Positions 46,421 to 55,420 of a stretch of DNA of 64,000 bases are shown in pieces. The notes under the pieces were generated by a model. It was given only the letters and a program-made list of their open reading frames with translations, made no database searches and was not told the origin of the DNA. The stretch comes from CAVWSM01 sp963798505 (GTDB taxonomy: Bacteria > Actinomycetota > Actinomycetes > Jiangellales > Jiangellaceae). The stretch is taken from the NCBI GenBank assembly GCA_963798505.1, contig CAWCTX010000016.1, forward strand, positions 1 through 64,000, in the 5' to 3' direction. The position numbers were made by a program, and so were the translations under genes. Position 1 is the first letter of the stretch, and every line of letters starts with the position of its first letter.

Positions 46421-47215
46421 ATGCATCGTTCCCACGAACGCAAGCAGATCGACTGCTGGCTGACGGACATGGACGGCGTGCTCGTGCACGAGGGGCATGT
46501 CGTTCCGGGGGCCGACGAGTTCATCACTCGGCTCGCGACGTCAGGCAAGCGGTTCCTGGTCCTGACCAATAACTCGATCTACACGCCGCGTGACCTCAGG
46601 GCGCGGCTGCTCACCTCCGGCATCGACATCCCCGAGAACGCAATCTGGACATCCGCACTTGCGACCGCGAAGTTCCTCGACGACCAGCTGCCGAGCGGCA
46701 GCGCGTACGTGATCGGCGAGGCGGGGCTGCTCACCGCCCTGCACGACGTCGGGTACGTCCTTACCGACCGGGCGCCCGACTTCGTGGTGCTTGGCGAGAC
46801 GCGCACCTACTCCTTCGAGAGCATCACCAAGGCGATCCGCCTCATCGATGCGGGCGCGCGGTTCATCGCCACCAACCCCGACCCGATCGGCCCGTCGCTC
46901 GAGGGTTCGCTCCCGGCCTGCGGGTCGGTGGCGGCACTCATCACCAAGGCGACCGGCGTGGATCCGTACTTCGTCGGCAAGCCCAACCCGCTCATGATGC
47001 GCAGCGCACTCAACCAGCTCGAGGCGCACAGCGAGACGACCATCATGATCGGCGATCGGATGGACACCGACATCATCTCGGGCATGGAGGCCGGGCTGGA
47101 GACGGTGCTCGTGCTGACCGGTGTCACCAAGGCGAACGAGGTGGATCGGTTCCCGTACCGGCCGAGCCGCGTCGTCGAGTCCGTCGCCGACCTGATGGAT
47201 CTCATCACGCGCTGA
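46421..47215 (+). CDS. nagD: HAD-IIA phosphatase, NagD-like
   Basis: 264 residues. CWLTDMDGVLVHEGHVVPGA (catalytic Asp pair), KRFLVLTNNSIYTPRDLRAR (TNN motif of subclass IIA), FVVLGETRTYSFESITKAIR, FVGKPNPLMMRSALNQLEAH and TIMIGDRMDTDIISGMEAGL. NagD is a nucleotide/sugar phosphatase classically linked to the nag (N-acetylglucosamine) operon, which suits the neighbouring PTS genes. ATG 46421 is used rather than GTG 46415. Confidence 0.9.
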   Translation: MHRSHERKQIDCWLTDMDGVLVHEGHVVPGADEFITRLATSGKRFLVLTNNSIYTPRDLRARLLTSGIDIPENAIWTSALATAKFLDDQLPSGSAYVIGEAGLLTALHDVGYVLTDRAPDFVVLGETRTYSFESITKAIRLIDAGARFIATNPDPIGPSLEGSLPACGSVAALITKATGVDPYFVGKPNPLMMRSALNQLEAHSETTIMIGDRMDTDIISGMEAGLETVLVLTGVTKANEVDRFPYRPSRVVESVADLMDLITR

Positions 47216-47221
47216 CCTTTT

Positions 47222-47274
47222 CGACACAAGGGCACCCAGCGTCGATAGGTTCGACGCGGGGTGCCCTTGTGTCG
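47222..47274. terminator. Very long hairpin between convergent genes
   Basis: The outer arms 47222-47237 (CGACACAAGGGCACCC) and 47259-47274 are perfect 16-base complements. The inner arms GCGTCGA and TCGACGC add 7 pairs around a 5-base loop, so nearly the whole 53-base element is one stem. It lies 6 bases past the nagD stop and 15 bases past the trmH-like stop. Confidence 0.75.
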
Positions 47275-47289
47275 CAGGTGATGGAGACG

Positions 47290-47910
47290 TCACACGGGTG
47301 GCTGGCGGAAGACGTGCTGGCGCACCCAGGCGTGCATGGCGATGGCCGCGGCGGCGCCGGCGTTGATCGACCGGGTGGAGCCGAACTGCGCGATGGAGAG
47401 CACCGCGGCGCAGGCTTCGTGCGCCTCCGGAGATAGGCCCGGCCCTTCCTGTCCGAGGACCAGCACGCAGGCGCGGGGCAGCGCGTACGTCTCGAGTGGC
47501 AGCGCGCCCGGCAGGTTGTCGACGCCCACCAGTGGCAGTCCGTTTGTCGCCGCCCACTCGGCGAGCCCGGCGATGTCCTCGTGGTGCCGGACGTGCTGGT
47601 AGCGGTCGGTGACCATGGCGCCCCGGCGGTTCCAGCGCCGGCGCCCGACGATGTGCACCTCGCTGGCGAGGAACGCGTTGGCCGTGCGGACGACTGATCC
47701 AATGTTGAAGTCGTGCTGCCAGTTCTCGATCGCGACGTGGAAGTCGTGCCGCCGGGTGTCGAGGTCCTCGACGATCGCCTCGAGCCGCCAATAGCGATAT
47801 CGGTCGGCGACGTTGCGCGCGTCGCCGCTGGCCAGCAGCTCAGCGTCGAGCCGGGGATCGTCCGGCGGCGAACCGGGCCACGGGCCTACGCCGACCTGCA
47901 ACTCGCCCAC
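47290..47910 (-). CDS. TrmH/SpoU-family RNA methyltransferase
   Basis: 206 residues with the SPOUT knot: FHVAIENWQHDFNIGSVVRT (motif 1), ACVLVLGQEGPGLSPEAHEA (motif 2) and LSIAQFGSTRSINAGAAAAI (motif 3). It adds a 2'-O-methyl group to rRNA or tRNA. There is no L30e-type N-terminal extension, so it is closer to TrmH/TrmL than to RlmB. GTG start at 47910. Exact RNA target unknown. Confidence 0.9.
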   Translation of the reverse strand: MGELQVGVGPWPGSPPDDPRLDAELLASGDARNVADRYRYWRLEAIVEDLDTRRHDFHVAIENWQHDFNIGSVVRTANAFLASEVHIVGRRRWNRRGAMVTDRYQHVRHHEDIAGLAEWAATNGLPLVGVDNLPGALPLETYALPRACVLVLGQEGPGLSPEAHEACAAVLSIAQFGSTRSINAGAAAAIAMHAWVRQHVFRQPPV

Positions 47911-48019
47911 AATCGGAAGTCTGGCCTACGGCGTCACTGCGGGTGCCGATTGGCGGCGTAGGTCACAATGCCTGTCGGTCCGGGGCCGCGGTAGCCCCGC
48001 CGCCGACTACCCTGTGCGG

Positions 48020-48718
48020 GTGGACGTACTCGCACTGCTCCCCGACTGGCTCGACGCCGAGAAGATCCTCGACTCGTTCGGGCCCTACGCCTTCTGGGCG
48101 GCGGTGGTGATCGTCTTCGTCGAGTGCGGACTGCTGATCTTCTTCCTGCCCGGCGACTCGCTGCTGTTCGTCATCGGGTTGCTCGTGGCGCAGCAGAGCG
48201 AGGGCATGCCCGGCATCGTGGCCGCCTGCGTCATCCTCACCCTGGCCGCCGTTGCCGGCAACGCGACGGGCTATGGCATCGGCCACCATGCGGGGCCACG
48301 CCTGTTCCGGCGCCCGGATTCGCGGCTGTTCAAACAGGAGTACGTCGACAAGACGCACGCTTTCTTCGACAGGTACGGCGCGCGCGCGATCATCCTGGCC
48401 CGCTTCGTACCGATCGTGCGTACGTTCATCACGGCGACCGCCGGCGTCGGGCGCATGGGGTTCCGGCGATTCATGACCTACTCCGCGATCGGCGGCGTGC
48501 TCTGGGCGACGGGCGTGACGCTGCTCGGCTACTGGCTGGGCAACGTTGCCTTCATCAAGAACAACATCGAGGCGATGGCGATCATCATCGTCGGTGTCTC
48601 GGTCATCCCGATCGCCATCGAGCTGCTGCGCGGACGCTCCAAGAAGCGCCTCGCCGACTATGACGAGGAGAGCGAGCGCGAGCGGGTCTGGCAGGAGGAC
48701 GTGCGCGGCGAGGGCTGA
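48020..48718 (+). CDS. DedA-family membrane protein
   Basis: 232 residues. Membrane segments include AVVIVFVECGLLIFFLPGDS, LLFVIGLLVAQQSEGM, AACVILTLAAVAGNATGYGI and VLWATGVTLLGYWLGNVAFI. The family marks are E-C-G-L-L-I-F-F-L-P-G-D-S-L and ARFVPIVRTFITATAGVGRM (conserved Arg and Pro). DedA proteins are thought to move lipid carriers such as undecaprenyl phosphate across the membrane. GTG start. Confidence 0.92.
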   Translation: MDVLALLPDWLDAEKILDSFGPYAFWAAVVIVFVECGLLIFFLPGDSLLFVIGLLVAQQSEGMPGIVAACVILTLAAVAGNATGYGIGHHAGPRLFRRPDSRLFKQEYVDKTHAFFDRYGARAIILARFVPIVRTFITATAGVGRMGFRRFMTYSAIGGVLWATGVTLLGYWLGNVAFIKNNIEAMAIIIVGVSVIPIAIELLRGRSKKRLADYDEESERERVWQEDVRGEG

Positions 48719-48750
48719 GCCCGGCTCCCCCCGGGTGGCTCCCCTCAGGC

Positions 48751-48811
48751 GTTGATCATGGCTGAGTCGTGGTCATTTCGATCGGATGATCACGCCTTCG
48801 CCATGATCAAC
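48751..48811. repeat. 61-bp palindromic dispersed repeat, copy 2
   Basis: The arms GTTGATCATGGC (48751-48762) and GCCATGATCAAC (48800-48811) are the same as in copy 1 at 18281. The right 26 bases are identical between copies, while the central 25 bases differ. Both copies are exactly 61 bases. This one lies between the convergent DedA and NfeD-like genes. Confidence 0.75.
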
Positions 48812-48830
48812 GCCCGTGGTTTGTGGGCAG

Positions 48831-49263
48831 TCAGTTCTTGGCGCCGTTGACGGGCGGAGTGGCGTCGATCTCCTGCTGCTGGTCGAGGAAGCGCTGCGCC
48901 GCCGCTCGGATCGCCTCCTCGGCCCCGCCGATTAAGACGACGGTGCCGAGCGCCCCGACCAGGCGCGAGTCGCTGACGGCGTCTCCCGAGTGGCCGCGCT
49001 GCGCGATCACGACATCCGTACGGTGGCCACGCCGAAGGCTGTACAAGCGACCGCGCCGCCCACAGCGACCAGCCCAACGGACCCTGTCACACCCAAGACT
49101 GCAGCTCCGCCGAAGCCGAACGCCGACACGAACCCAGCCAGTGCCGACAGGGACAGCCACTCACCGACGCCCAGCCAGTCGAAGATGCCGTCCAGAAACC
49201 CGTCCACCACCAGCGACCGAGCACGACAACACCGGTCACGCCGAGCGTGAGGAGCAGGACCAT
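48831..49263 (-). CDS. NfeD-like small membrane protein, broken by frame changes
   Basis: The pieces are MVLLLTLGVTGVVVLG (ATG 49263), then in a second frame VVDGFLDGIFDWLGVGEWLS, LSALAGFVSAFGFGGAAVLG and VTGSVGLVAVGGAVACTAFG. In a third frame they are QRGHSGDAVSDSRLVGALGT then VVLIGGAEEAIRAAAQRFLD. The first two resemble the membrane half of actinobacterial NfeD-like proteins. The last does not end in the expected OB-fold and may come from another gene or from a local deletion. Frame breaks lie near 49205 and 49010. Confidence 0.4.
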
Positions 49264-49299
49264 CGAATCCGTTCCCAGGGCCCAGCGGGTGGCCACCGC

Positions 49300-49371
49300 C
49301 AGGACTTCCCCCGCCCTGCCAGGCCTACAGGCCTAGCGATGCGGGTAAAACCCAGCTGATCGTGGTCATTC
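49300..49371. repeat. Dispersed repeat family 2, copy B
   Basis: CAGGACT (49300-49306), GCCAGGCCTACAG (49318-49330) and a CGTGxTCATTC end (49361-49371) have the same order and spacing as in 29648-29719. The outer stem is weaker here (TGGCCAC against GTGGTCA). The right end contains the TGA stop of pyrE at 49366-49368, so the repeat and the coding end overlap. Confidence 0.6.
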
Positions 49372-49935
49372 GGGGGTTAGCCCCAAATCGGTCTGATCGT
49401 AAGCAAATCGGTACGAGAGCCCCTCAGCCTCGACCCGCTCCCGGGCCCCAGTGTCCCGGTCGACGATGACGGCGACGGCGACGATGTCGGCCCCGGCCTC
49501 GCGCAATGCCTCCACCGCCGTGAGCACTGACCCGCCGGTCGTCGAGGTGTCCTCGACCGCGAGCACGCGTCGCCCGGCGACGCCCGGCCCTTCGATGCGC
49601 CGCTGCAGCCCGTGCTGCTTCTCGCTCTTGCGAACAACGAACGCGTCCAGCCGCCGCCCCCGCGCCGCGGCCACGTGCAGCATCGCGGTGGCGACCGGGT
49701 CGGCACCGAGGGTCAGGCCGCCGACGGCGTCGAAGGCCAGGTCTGCCGTCAGGTCCAGCATCACCTCGCCGACGAGCGGTGCCGCGACGGCGTCGAGCGT
49801 GATGCGCCGCAGGTCGATGTAGTGGTCGGCCTCCCGCCCGCTCGACAGCACCACGCGCCCATGCACGACGGCCTTGTCCTTGATCTGCTGCCGGAGTTCC
49901 TCGCGCGCGTCCACGACTGGTGAGCGTAGGGCCAT
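49366..49935 (-). CDS. pyrE: Orotate phosphoribosyltransferase PyrE
   Basis: 189 residues. VVDAREELRQQIKDKAVVHG, VLSSGREADHYIDLRRITLD, GGLTLGADPVATAMLHVAAA, AFVVRKSEKQHGLQRRIEGP and the PRPP motif VLAVEDTSTTGGSVLTAVEA. It makes OMP from orotate and PRPP in pyrimidine synthesis. ATG at 49935. The reading frame is intact, and its stop lies inside a dispersed repeat. Confidence 0.95.
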   Translation of the reverse strand: MALRSPVVDAREELRQQIKDKAVVHGRVVLSSGREADHYIDLRRITLDAVAAPLVGEVMLDLTADLAFDAVGGLTLGADPVATAMLHVAAARGRRLDAFVVRKSEKQHGLQRRIEGPGVAGRRVLAVEDTSTTGGSVLTAVEALREAGADIVAVAVIVDRDTGARERVEAEGLSYRFAYDQTDLGLTPE

Positions 49936-49974
49936 CACCGACACCCGCGACCCCCGGCTGGCAGGGTGGGGAGG

Positions 49975-50649
49975 GTGCGACCCGGATGCCTCGTGCTCTG
50001 CCATAGCCCCCTGACCACAGCCGAAGCGTGGGGCGGGCTGCCCGAGACGCTGTCGGCGCAAGGCCTCCCCAACCTCGTCCTCGAGGTGCGCCGCGACGAG
50101 CAGCCGCCGTACGCCGCGTCGTACGTCGCCGACGCCGCCCGGCAGATCTTGGCCGCCGCACCGCCCGAACCGCTCGTGCTGGTTGGCCACTCCGGCGCCG
50201 GGCCGCTGCTCCCTCAGCTGGGCTTCGCCCGCCGGTCGGCTCGCCACCAGGTGCACGGGTACGTGCTCCTCGACGCCATGTTGCCGCGCCCCGGCCAGGC
50301 GAACCGGCTGGATCTGCTGCACGCCGAGGATCACGAGTTCGCTCACGAGCTGACGGCCAAGCTGGACGCCGGCGGGCGCTATCCCGACTGGGACGATGCC
50401 GAGCTGATGGCCCTGGCCCGCCCGCGCGGCAAGGACTTCTTCGCCGAGCCGCTGCCCCACCCGCCCGACTGGCCCGATGCGCCGGTTGCCTTCGTCCGTA
50501 CGTCCGACGCGTACGACTGGCATGCCAAGGTCGCCCGCGGTCGAGGCTGGCCGGTCATCGAGAGCGACCTGGGCCACTTCCCCGGTCGGACCGACGCATC
50601 CGCGGCGGCCAAGCTCATCGCCGAGGCGGTCGCCGCCCTGCCGGGCTGA
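49975..50649 (+). CDS. Alpha/beta hydrolase
   Basis: About 224 residues: RPGCLVLCHSPLTTAEAWGG (HS oxyanion region), PLVLVGHSGAGPLLPQLGFA (nucleophile Ser in GHSGAG), GYVLLDAMLPRPG and VIESDLGHFPGRTDASAAAK with the catalytic His in LGHF. The start may be GTG 49975 or GTG 49966. The latter has a slightly better purine-rich leader. It is divergent from pyrE. Substrate unknown. Confidence 0.8.
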   Translation: MRPGCLVLCHSPLTTAEAWGGLPETLSAQGLPNLVLEVRRDEQPPYAASYVADAARQILAAAPPEPLVLVGHSGAGPLLPQLGFARRSARHQVHGYVLLDAMLPRPGQANRLDLLHAEDHEFAHELTAKLDAGGRYPDWDDAELMALARPRGKDFFAEPLPHPPDWPDAPVAFVRTSDAYDWHAKVARGRGWPVIESDLGHFPGRTDASAAAKLIAEAVAALPG

Positions 50650-50658
50650 CGACGACCC

Positions 50659-51419
50659 TCAGATCTTCGACCGCACCGCCCGGCGGACCAGCAGCCGCCG
50701 TGGCGCAACGCGGGCCAACGTACGCGCCGCTTTGTAGCGCACGCTCGGCACGGACACGACCTTGCCGCGACGCAGATCGCGCAGCGCCTCCTCGACAAGC
50801 TCGTCCACGTCGAGCCAGAGCCACGCCGGCACCCGGTTCGGGGTCACGACCCGCTCGCTCCCAGATCTCCGTACGGACGAACCCCGGGCACACTGCCATG
50901 ACCCGTACACCCTTTCGCGGCGAGCTGTGCGGCCAACATCTCGCTGAAGAACGTGACCCATGACTTGTGCGCGCTGTAGGTGCCTCGGGGAACGAAGCCC
51001 GCGATCGAGCTGACGTTGACGATCGCGCCATGACCACGAGCCGCCATGGCCACCGCGGCCGCGTGGGACAACCGCAGCACAGCGCGGACGAGCACGTCGA
51101 GCATGCGCTCCTCGTCGTCGGCACTGTTGGCGATGAACGGTTTGCGCAAGCTGAAGCCGGCGTTGTTGACCAACAGGTCGACCGGACGCGCCGGGTCGGC
51201 AAGTCTCTCCTCGACGACGAGGCACTGCTTGGCATCGGCGAGATCAGCAGGCAGTACCTCGACCTCGACGCCATGCGCAGCACCGAGCTCGGCCGCAAGC
51301 GCCTCGAGCCGAGTGGCGTCGCGCGCAACCAGCACGAGGCCATGGCCTCTCGCTGCAAGGTGCACCGCAAAGGAACGGCCGATTCCTGATGAGGCCCCGG
51401 TGACGAGCGCGACAGACAT
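50659..51419 (-). CDS. Short-chain dehydrogenase/reductase, two frame breaks
   Basis: SVALVTGASSGIGRSFAVHL (TGxxxGIG cofactor loop), VDLLVNNAGFSLRKPFIANS (NNAG), GAIVNVSSIAGFVPRGTYSA and HKSWVTFFSEMLAAQL (the S, YSAHK catalytic residues). Then VRVMAVCPGFVRTEIWE in a second frame, and VVTPNRVPAWLWLDVDELVE through LLVRRAVRSKI in a third, ending at the TGA 50659-50661. Breaks lie near 50913 and 50852. It probably reduces a carbonyl or oxidises an alcohol with NAD(P). Confidence 0.8.
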
Positions 51420-51508
51420 GGCAGCGACGATAGCCCGGCTGTGGAAGGCTTCCCATGGCGGTGCTCGCGGTCTAGCGTCGATCAAGTCCTTGCCATGAGG
51501 GAGGTGAC

Positions 51509-53201
51509 ATGCGAACTCACCGTAGTCGGCTGATTACAGCCGCAGCCCTGAGCGCGCTCATCGTCAGCTCTCCCGCAGCGATGGCGATCCCCGGCGGCGG
51601 CGGCGAGCGCGGCGCTCGCCAGCGACGTCCTGCCCGCGTTGTTCGACTCCGACACAGACAAGATTGACGACGCCCTCGAGGCGGCGCTGGCAAGCGGTGC
51701 GACATCGGTGCGCGTGCTTGTCGGCGGTACGTCATCTGTCGCCGCCGGCCGATCGGTGCCTGGGCTCGCCGTCCATCGCGAGTTCCGGCTCGTACCCGGA
51801 TTCGTCGCGACGGTGGCGGCCACCTCCGTCGGCGAGCTCGCGGACATCGCGGGTGTGACCCGCGTCGAGCTCGACTCCACAGTCACCGCACTCGATGCGG
51901 CCGGCGCACGCGACTTCGGGCTCGAGTCAGCCCGCCGTGACAGCCGCTTGCGCCCAGCAGACCAAGGGCTCGACGGCACCGGCGTCGGTCTATGCGTGCT
52001 CGACACTGGCGTCGATTCGCGCCATGAGCAGATCGCCGGTCGCTCGATCAGCTTCCTCGACCTCGTCGGATCCCGGAGCTTCCCCTACGACGACAACGGC
52101 CACGGCACGCACACCACCAGCGTCGCGGCCGGCGATGGCGTGGGGGCCGCACTTGCCGCCGAGCTTGCGGGCGTGGCACCCGCGGCGGGCCTGTCTGTGG
52201 TCAAGGTGCTCGACTCGGGCGGCTCCGGCCGCGCATCTAATGTTGTGGCCGGACTGGAATGGTGCGCAGAGCAGCCGGGCGTCGATGTCGTGCTCGTTCC
52301 GCTCGGCGGCGGTGCCAGCGACGGCGGCGACCTGATGAGTACGGCGGCAACCGCCGCGGCCGCGGCGGGCAAGGTTGTCGTCGCCGCCGCCGGCAACGCA
52401 GGCGACGGCCTCGGCGGGCTTGCCGCACCCGCGGCAGCGCCCGCCACCGTCGCGGTGGGCGCATCCTCGGACGCCTCTGCGCCGGTCGGCTCGGACTCGC
52501 AGGACCCCGGCATCTTCCTTGCGCCCTGGTCCTCGCGGGGTGTCAGCGGCGCTCGACTGCCCGACGTCGTGGCCCCAGGTGTGAGTGTCCGCGCAGCGGC
52601 GGTCGGCACTCGTGATGGCTACGTGACGCTGTCCGGCACGTCGGTCTCCGCCGCCTTCGTCGCCGGGCTGGCCACCCTCGGCTTCGAGCTGGTCCCGTCC
52701 GCCACGTCCCAGGACCTGCGCGCGGCGCTCGCGGGCAGCAGCACCGACCGCGGCCCCGACGGACCCGACCCCGACTGGGGTGCCGGCACCGTCGACGCGC
52801 GGCGGTTCCTCAGCACCTTGACCAAGACCTGGGTCAACGCCCCCGCCGTGTCCCTCGTGCGCACACCCGTCACCGTCGCCGACGCGCCCGTGACCGTGAC
52901 CGTCGACGTGCCTAGGCAGGGCGGCGCACTGGCGGCCACGGTGCTGCTTGCCGGTCAGCGCGACCTCGACGTCGAGCTCTACTCGCCGTCCAACGTGATG
53001 AGCTCCGAGTCGCGGTGTCCCGGTTTCGGCGACATCGGCTGCGCCACGGGCCGCCAGGAGACTCTCGGCGTGCCGTGGGCAGAGATGGGCACGTGGCGGC
53101 TCGTGGTGACGCCGGTCGAAGCGGGCGCACCGCAGATCGCCTACATCGACGTCGTTGGCGGCGTACCCAATCCCACCATCCCGCGGACCGGCGGCCGATG
53201 A
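51509..53201 (+). CDS. Secreted subtilisin-like (S8) serine protease, one frame break
   Basis: The signal peptide is RTHRSRLITAAALSALIVSS. A frame break near 51585, in a run of GGC repeats, leads to ASDVLPALFDSDTDKIDDAL. An inhibitor-like propeptide (VHREFRLVPGFVATVAATS) precedes the catalytic domain. Asp is in GVGLCVLDTGVDSRHEQIAG, His in YDDNGHGTHTTSVAAGDGVG and Ser in TLSGTSVSAAFVAGLATLGF. The C-terminal 110 residues (VNAPAVSLVRTPVTVADAPV) form a beta domain resembling a pre-peptidase C-terminal domain. The ATG has GGGAGG upstream, and the end overlaps the aminotransferase start. Confidence 0.88.
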
Positions 53202-54367
53202 CGGCAGCGCGCGCACGCATGGCGACGCGCCTGCACGGGTTGGGAACCACGATCTTCGCCGAGATGTCGGCGCTCGCCGTGTCGACGGGATCGGTCAACC
53301 TCGGCCAAGGGTTCCCCGACAACGACGGCCCCGACACCCTCCTCGACGACGCTGTCAACGCGATCCGCACCGGCCACAATCAGTACCCGCCCGGCGCCGG
53401 CATCCACGAGCTACGCACCGCGATCGCCGCGCACCAGCAGCGTTGGTACGGGTTGTCATACGACCCCGACAGCGAGGTGCTCGTCACCACCGGCGCGACC
53501 GAGGCGATCGCCGCGGCCATGCTCGGGCTCGTAGAGCCGGGCGAGGAGGTGATCGCGCTCGAGCCGTTCTACGACTCCTACCAGGCGACGGTCGCCATGG
53601 CGGGCGGGCGGCTCATCCCGGTCACGCTGCGGCCGCCGACGTTCGGGCTTGACGTCGACGCCATGCGGTCCGCGGTCACCGATCGCACGCGCGTGGTCCT
53701 CCTCAATTCGCCGCACAACCCGACCGGTGCGGTGCTGTCCGCAGACGAGCTGGCCGCCGTCGCGGCAATCGCGATCGAGCACGACCTCGTCGTCGTCACG
53801 GATGAGGTCTACGAGCACCTGACATTCGACGGTGTCGCGCACATCCCGATTGCGACGCTGCCCGGCATGCGCGAGCGCACGCTCTCGATCGGCTCCGCGG
53901 GCAAGACCTTCTCCGTCACCGGCTGGAAGATCGGCTGGGCATGCGGTCCCGTGGAGCTGGTCGCCGCGGTGCGCACGGCAAAGCAGTTCCTCACGTACGT
54001 GTCGGGGGCGCCGTTCCAGCCTGCAGTCGCGGCCGCGCTGGCGCTGCCCGACAACTACTTCGCAGGTGTCGCTAGTGATCTGCAGGCGCGCCGCGATCTG
54101 CTCTGTGACGGGTTGCTGTCATTGGGCTTCGAGGTGTTCGTGCCTGCGGGCACTTACTTCGCGACGACCGACATCCGATCCGTCGGACTCGACGACGGCC
54201 TGGAGTTCTGCCGCGCGCTTCCGCAGCGAGCGGGTGTCGTCGCGATCCCGCACCAGGTCTTCTATGCCGATCCCGCGCGCGGCCGACACCTCGTCCGATG
54301 GGCATTCTGCAAACAGCCGGAGGTTCTCGAAGAGGCGTTGGCGCGACTGCGGAAGGCGTTCGGTTGA
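53198..54367 (+). CDS. dapC: Class I/II aminotransferase, DapC-like
   Basis: 389 residues. TTIFAEMSALAVSTGSVNLG then QGFPDNDGPDTLLDDAVNAI, NQYPPGAGIHELRTAIAAHQ and VVLLNSPHNPTGAVLSADEL. The PLP lysine is in LSIGSAGKTFSVTGWKIGWA, and LVRWAFCKQPEVLEEALARL is near the end. The sequence tracks mycobacterial DapC (N-succinyldiaminopimelate aminotransferase, lysine/peptidoglycan route) almost throughout. Kynurenine or methionine aminotransferase is an alternative. It is linked to both neighbours by ATGA and TTGA overlaps. Confidence 0.85.
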   Translation: MTAARARMATRLHGLGTTIFAEMSALAVSTGSVNLGQGFPDNDGPDTLLDDAVNAIRTGHNQYPPGAGIHELRTAIAAHQQRWYGLSYDPDSEVLVTTGATEAIAAAMLGLVEPGEEVIALEPFYDSYQATVAMAGGRLIPVTLRPPTFGLDVDAMRSAVTDRTRVVLLNSPHNPTGAVLSADELAAVAAIAIEHDLVVVTDEVYEHLTFDGVAHIPIATLPGMRERTLSIGSAGKTFSVTGWKIGWACGPVELVAAVRTAKQFLTYVSGAPFQPAVAAALALPDNYFAGVASDLQARRDLLCDGLLSLGFEVFVPAGTYFATTDIRSVGLDDGLEFCRALPQRAGVVAIPHQVFYADPARGRHLVRWAFCKQPEVLEEALARLRKAFG

Positions 54368-55344
54368 GCACCAGCCGGTGGACCGACGAGCGGTGGCTGG
54401 CCGATGCGATGGGGTGGGTCGACCAGCGGCTCACGGAGCGAGGGTTGCGGCGAGCCGGCGAGATCGCGCAACCGCACGTCTATCCGTGGTCGACGGCAGT
54501 GCGCATTCCGACCGACGGCGGGGTCGTCTGGTTCAAGGCGGCAGCGAGCGGCGGCGCCTACGAGGTCGGGCTCATCGACGTGCTCGCGCGGGTCGTACCC
54601 GAGGACGTCCTGCCGCCTCTTGCCCTCGACCGTGACCGCGGATGGTCGCTGCTGCCGGACGGCGGCACCACGCTGCGCAGCTGGCTCGAGGGGCGCGGGC
54701 CTGACGAGCGAATCGCAGCATGGGAGTCGGTGTTCCCGATGTACGCCGACCTCCAGCGGCGCACGGCCCCGGTGCTCGATGCGCTGCTCGCCGCTGGGGT
54801 CCCCGACCTGCGTCCGAGCGCGGTTCCTGCGGCGGTCCAGCACGTGTTGGACATACCGGACCTGCCCGCCGAGGTCGCCACGCGTCTGCGCGCACTGCAG
54901 CCGCGTATCGCCGACGCCTGCGCCCGACTCGCCACCGACGGCCTGCCGGCGACGCTGCAGCACGACGACCTGCACGAGAACAATGTGCTGCTGGTGAACG
55001 GCACGCCTGGGCGCTATCGGGTCTTCGATTTCGGCGACGCGTCCGTCGCGCACCCACTTGGGACCTGGCTCGTCACCAGCCGCTCGCTCAGCTATCACGC
55101 AGGCTGGGCGCCCGATGGGCCGGAGCTCGCGCGGCTGCGTGACGCCTACCTCGAAGGATTCACCGACCTCGCGCCGCTCGAGTCGCTGCGCGAGTCGCTG
55201 CGCATCGCGTACGACGTCGCGTCGATCGGCCGCGTCCTGTCATGGGAGCGGGCGTTGCAGGACGCAACGCCGGACGAAGCGGCGCCGTGGCGGGAGAACG
55301 TCACCGGTTGGGTTGAGGAGCTCGTGGACGGCTGGGCTGCGTGA
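54364..55344 (+). CDS. Aminoglycoside-phosphotransferase-like kinase
   Basis: 326 residues. The N-lobe is VRIPTDGGVVWFKAAASGGA (ATP-binding Lys). The catalytic loop is LPATLQHDDLHENNVLLVNG (H-D-D-L-H-x-x-N) and the metal motif YRVFDFGDASVAHPLGTWLV (DFGD). APH-fold kinases phosphorylate sugars, amino alcohols or antibiotics. The TTG at 54364 overlapping the dapC stop is the only sensible start. Not necessarily a resistance gene. Confidence 0.82.
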   Translation: MSTSRWTDERWLADAMGWVDQRLTERGLRRAGEIAQPHVYPWSTAVRIPTDGGVVWFKAAASGGAYEVGLIDVLARVVPEDVLPPLALDRDRGWSLLPDGGTTLRSWLEGRGPDERIAAWESVFPMYADLQRRTAPVLDALLAAGVPDLRPSAVPAAVQHVLDIPDLPAEVATRLRALQPRIADACARLATDGLPATLQHDDLHENNVLLVNGTPGRYRVFDFGDASVAHPLGTWLVTSRSLSYHAGWAPDGPELARLRDAYLEGFTDLAPLESLRESLRIAYDVASIGRVLSWERALQDATPDEAAPWRENVTGWVEELVDGWAA

Positions 55345-55420
55345 CACGTGCACGGATCGGCGACTCGCCGAAGGTACCGCCATCGCGGACGAGGCCCGCC
55401 CGGGCGGGCAGAATCTGGGC

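Noticed and set aside
54364..55344. Aminoglycoside resistance gene
   Set aside because: The fold is APH-like, but this family includes many metabolic kinases and nothing nearby points to resistance.
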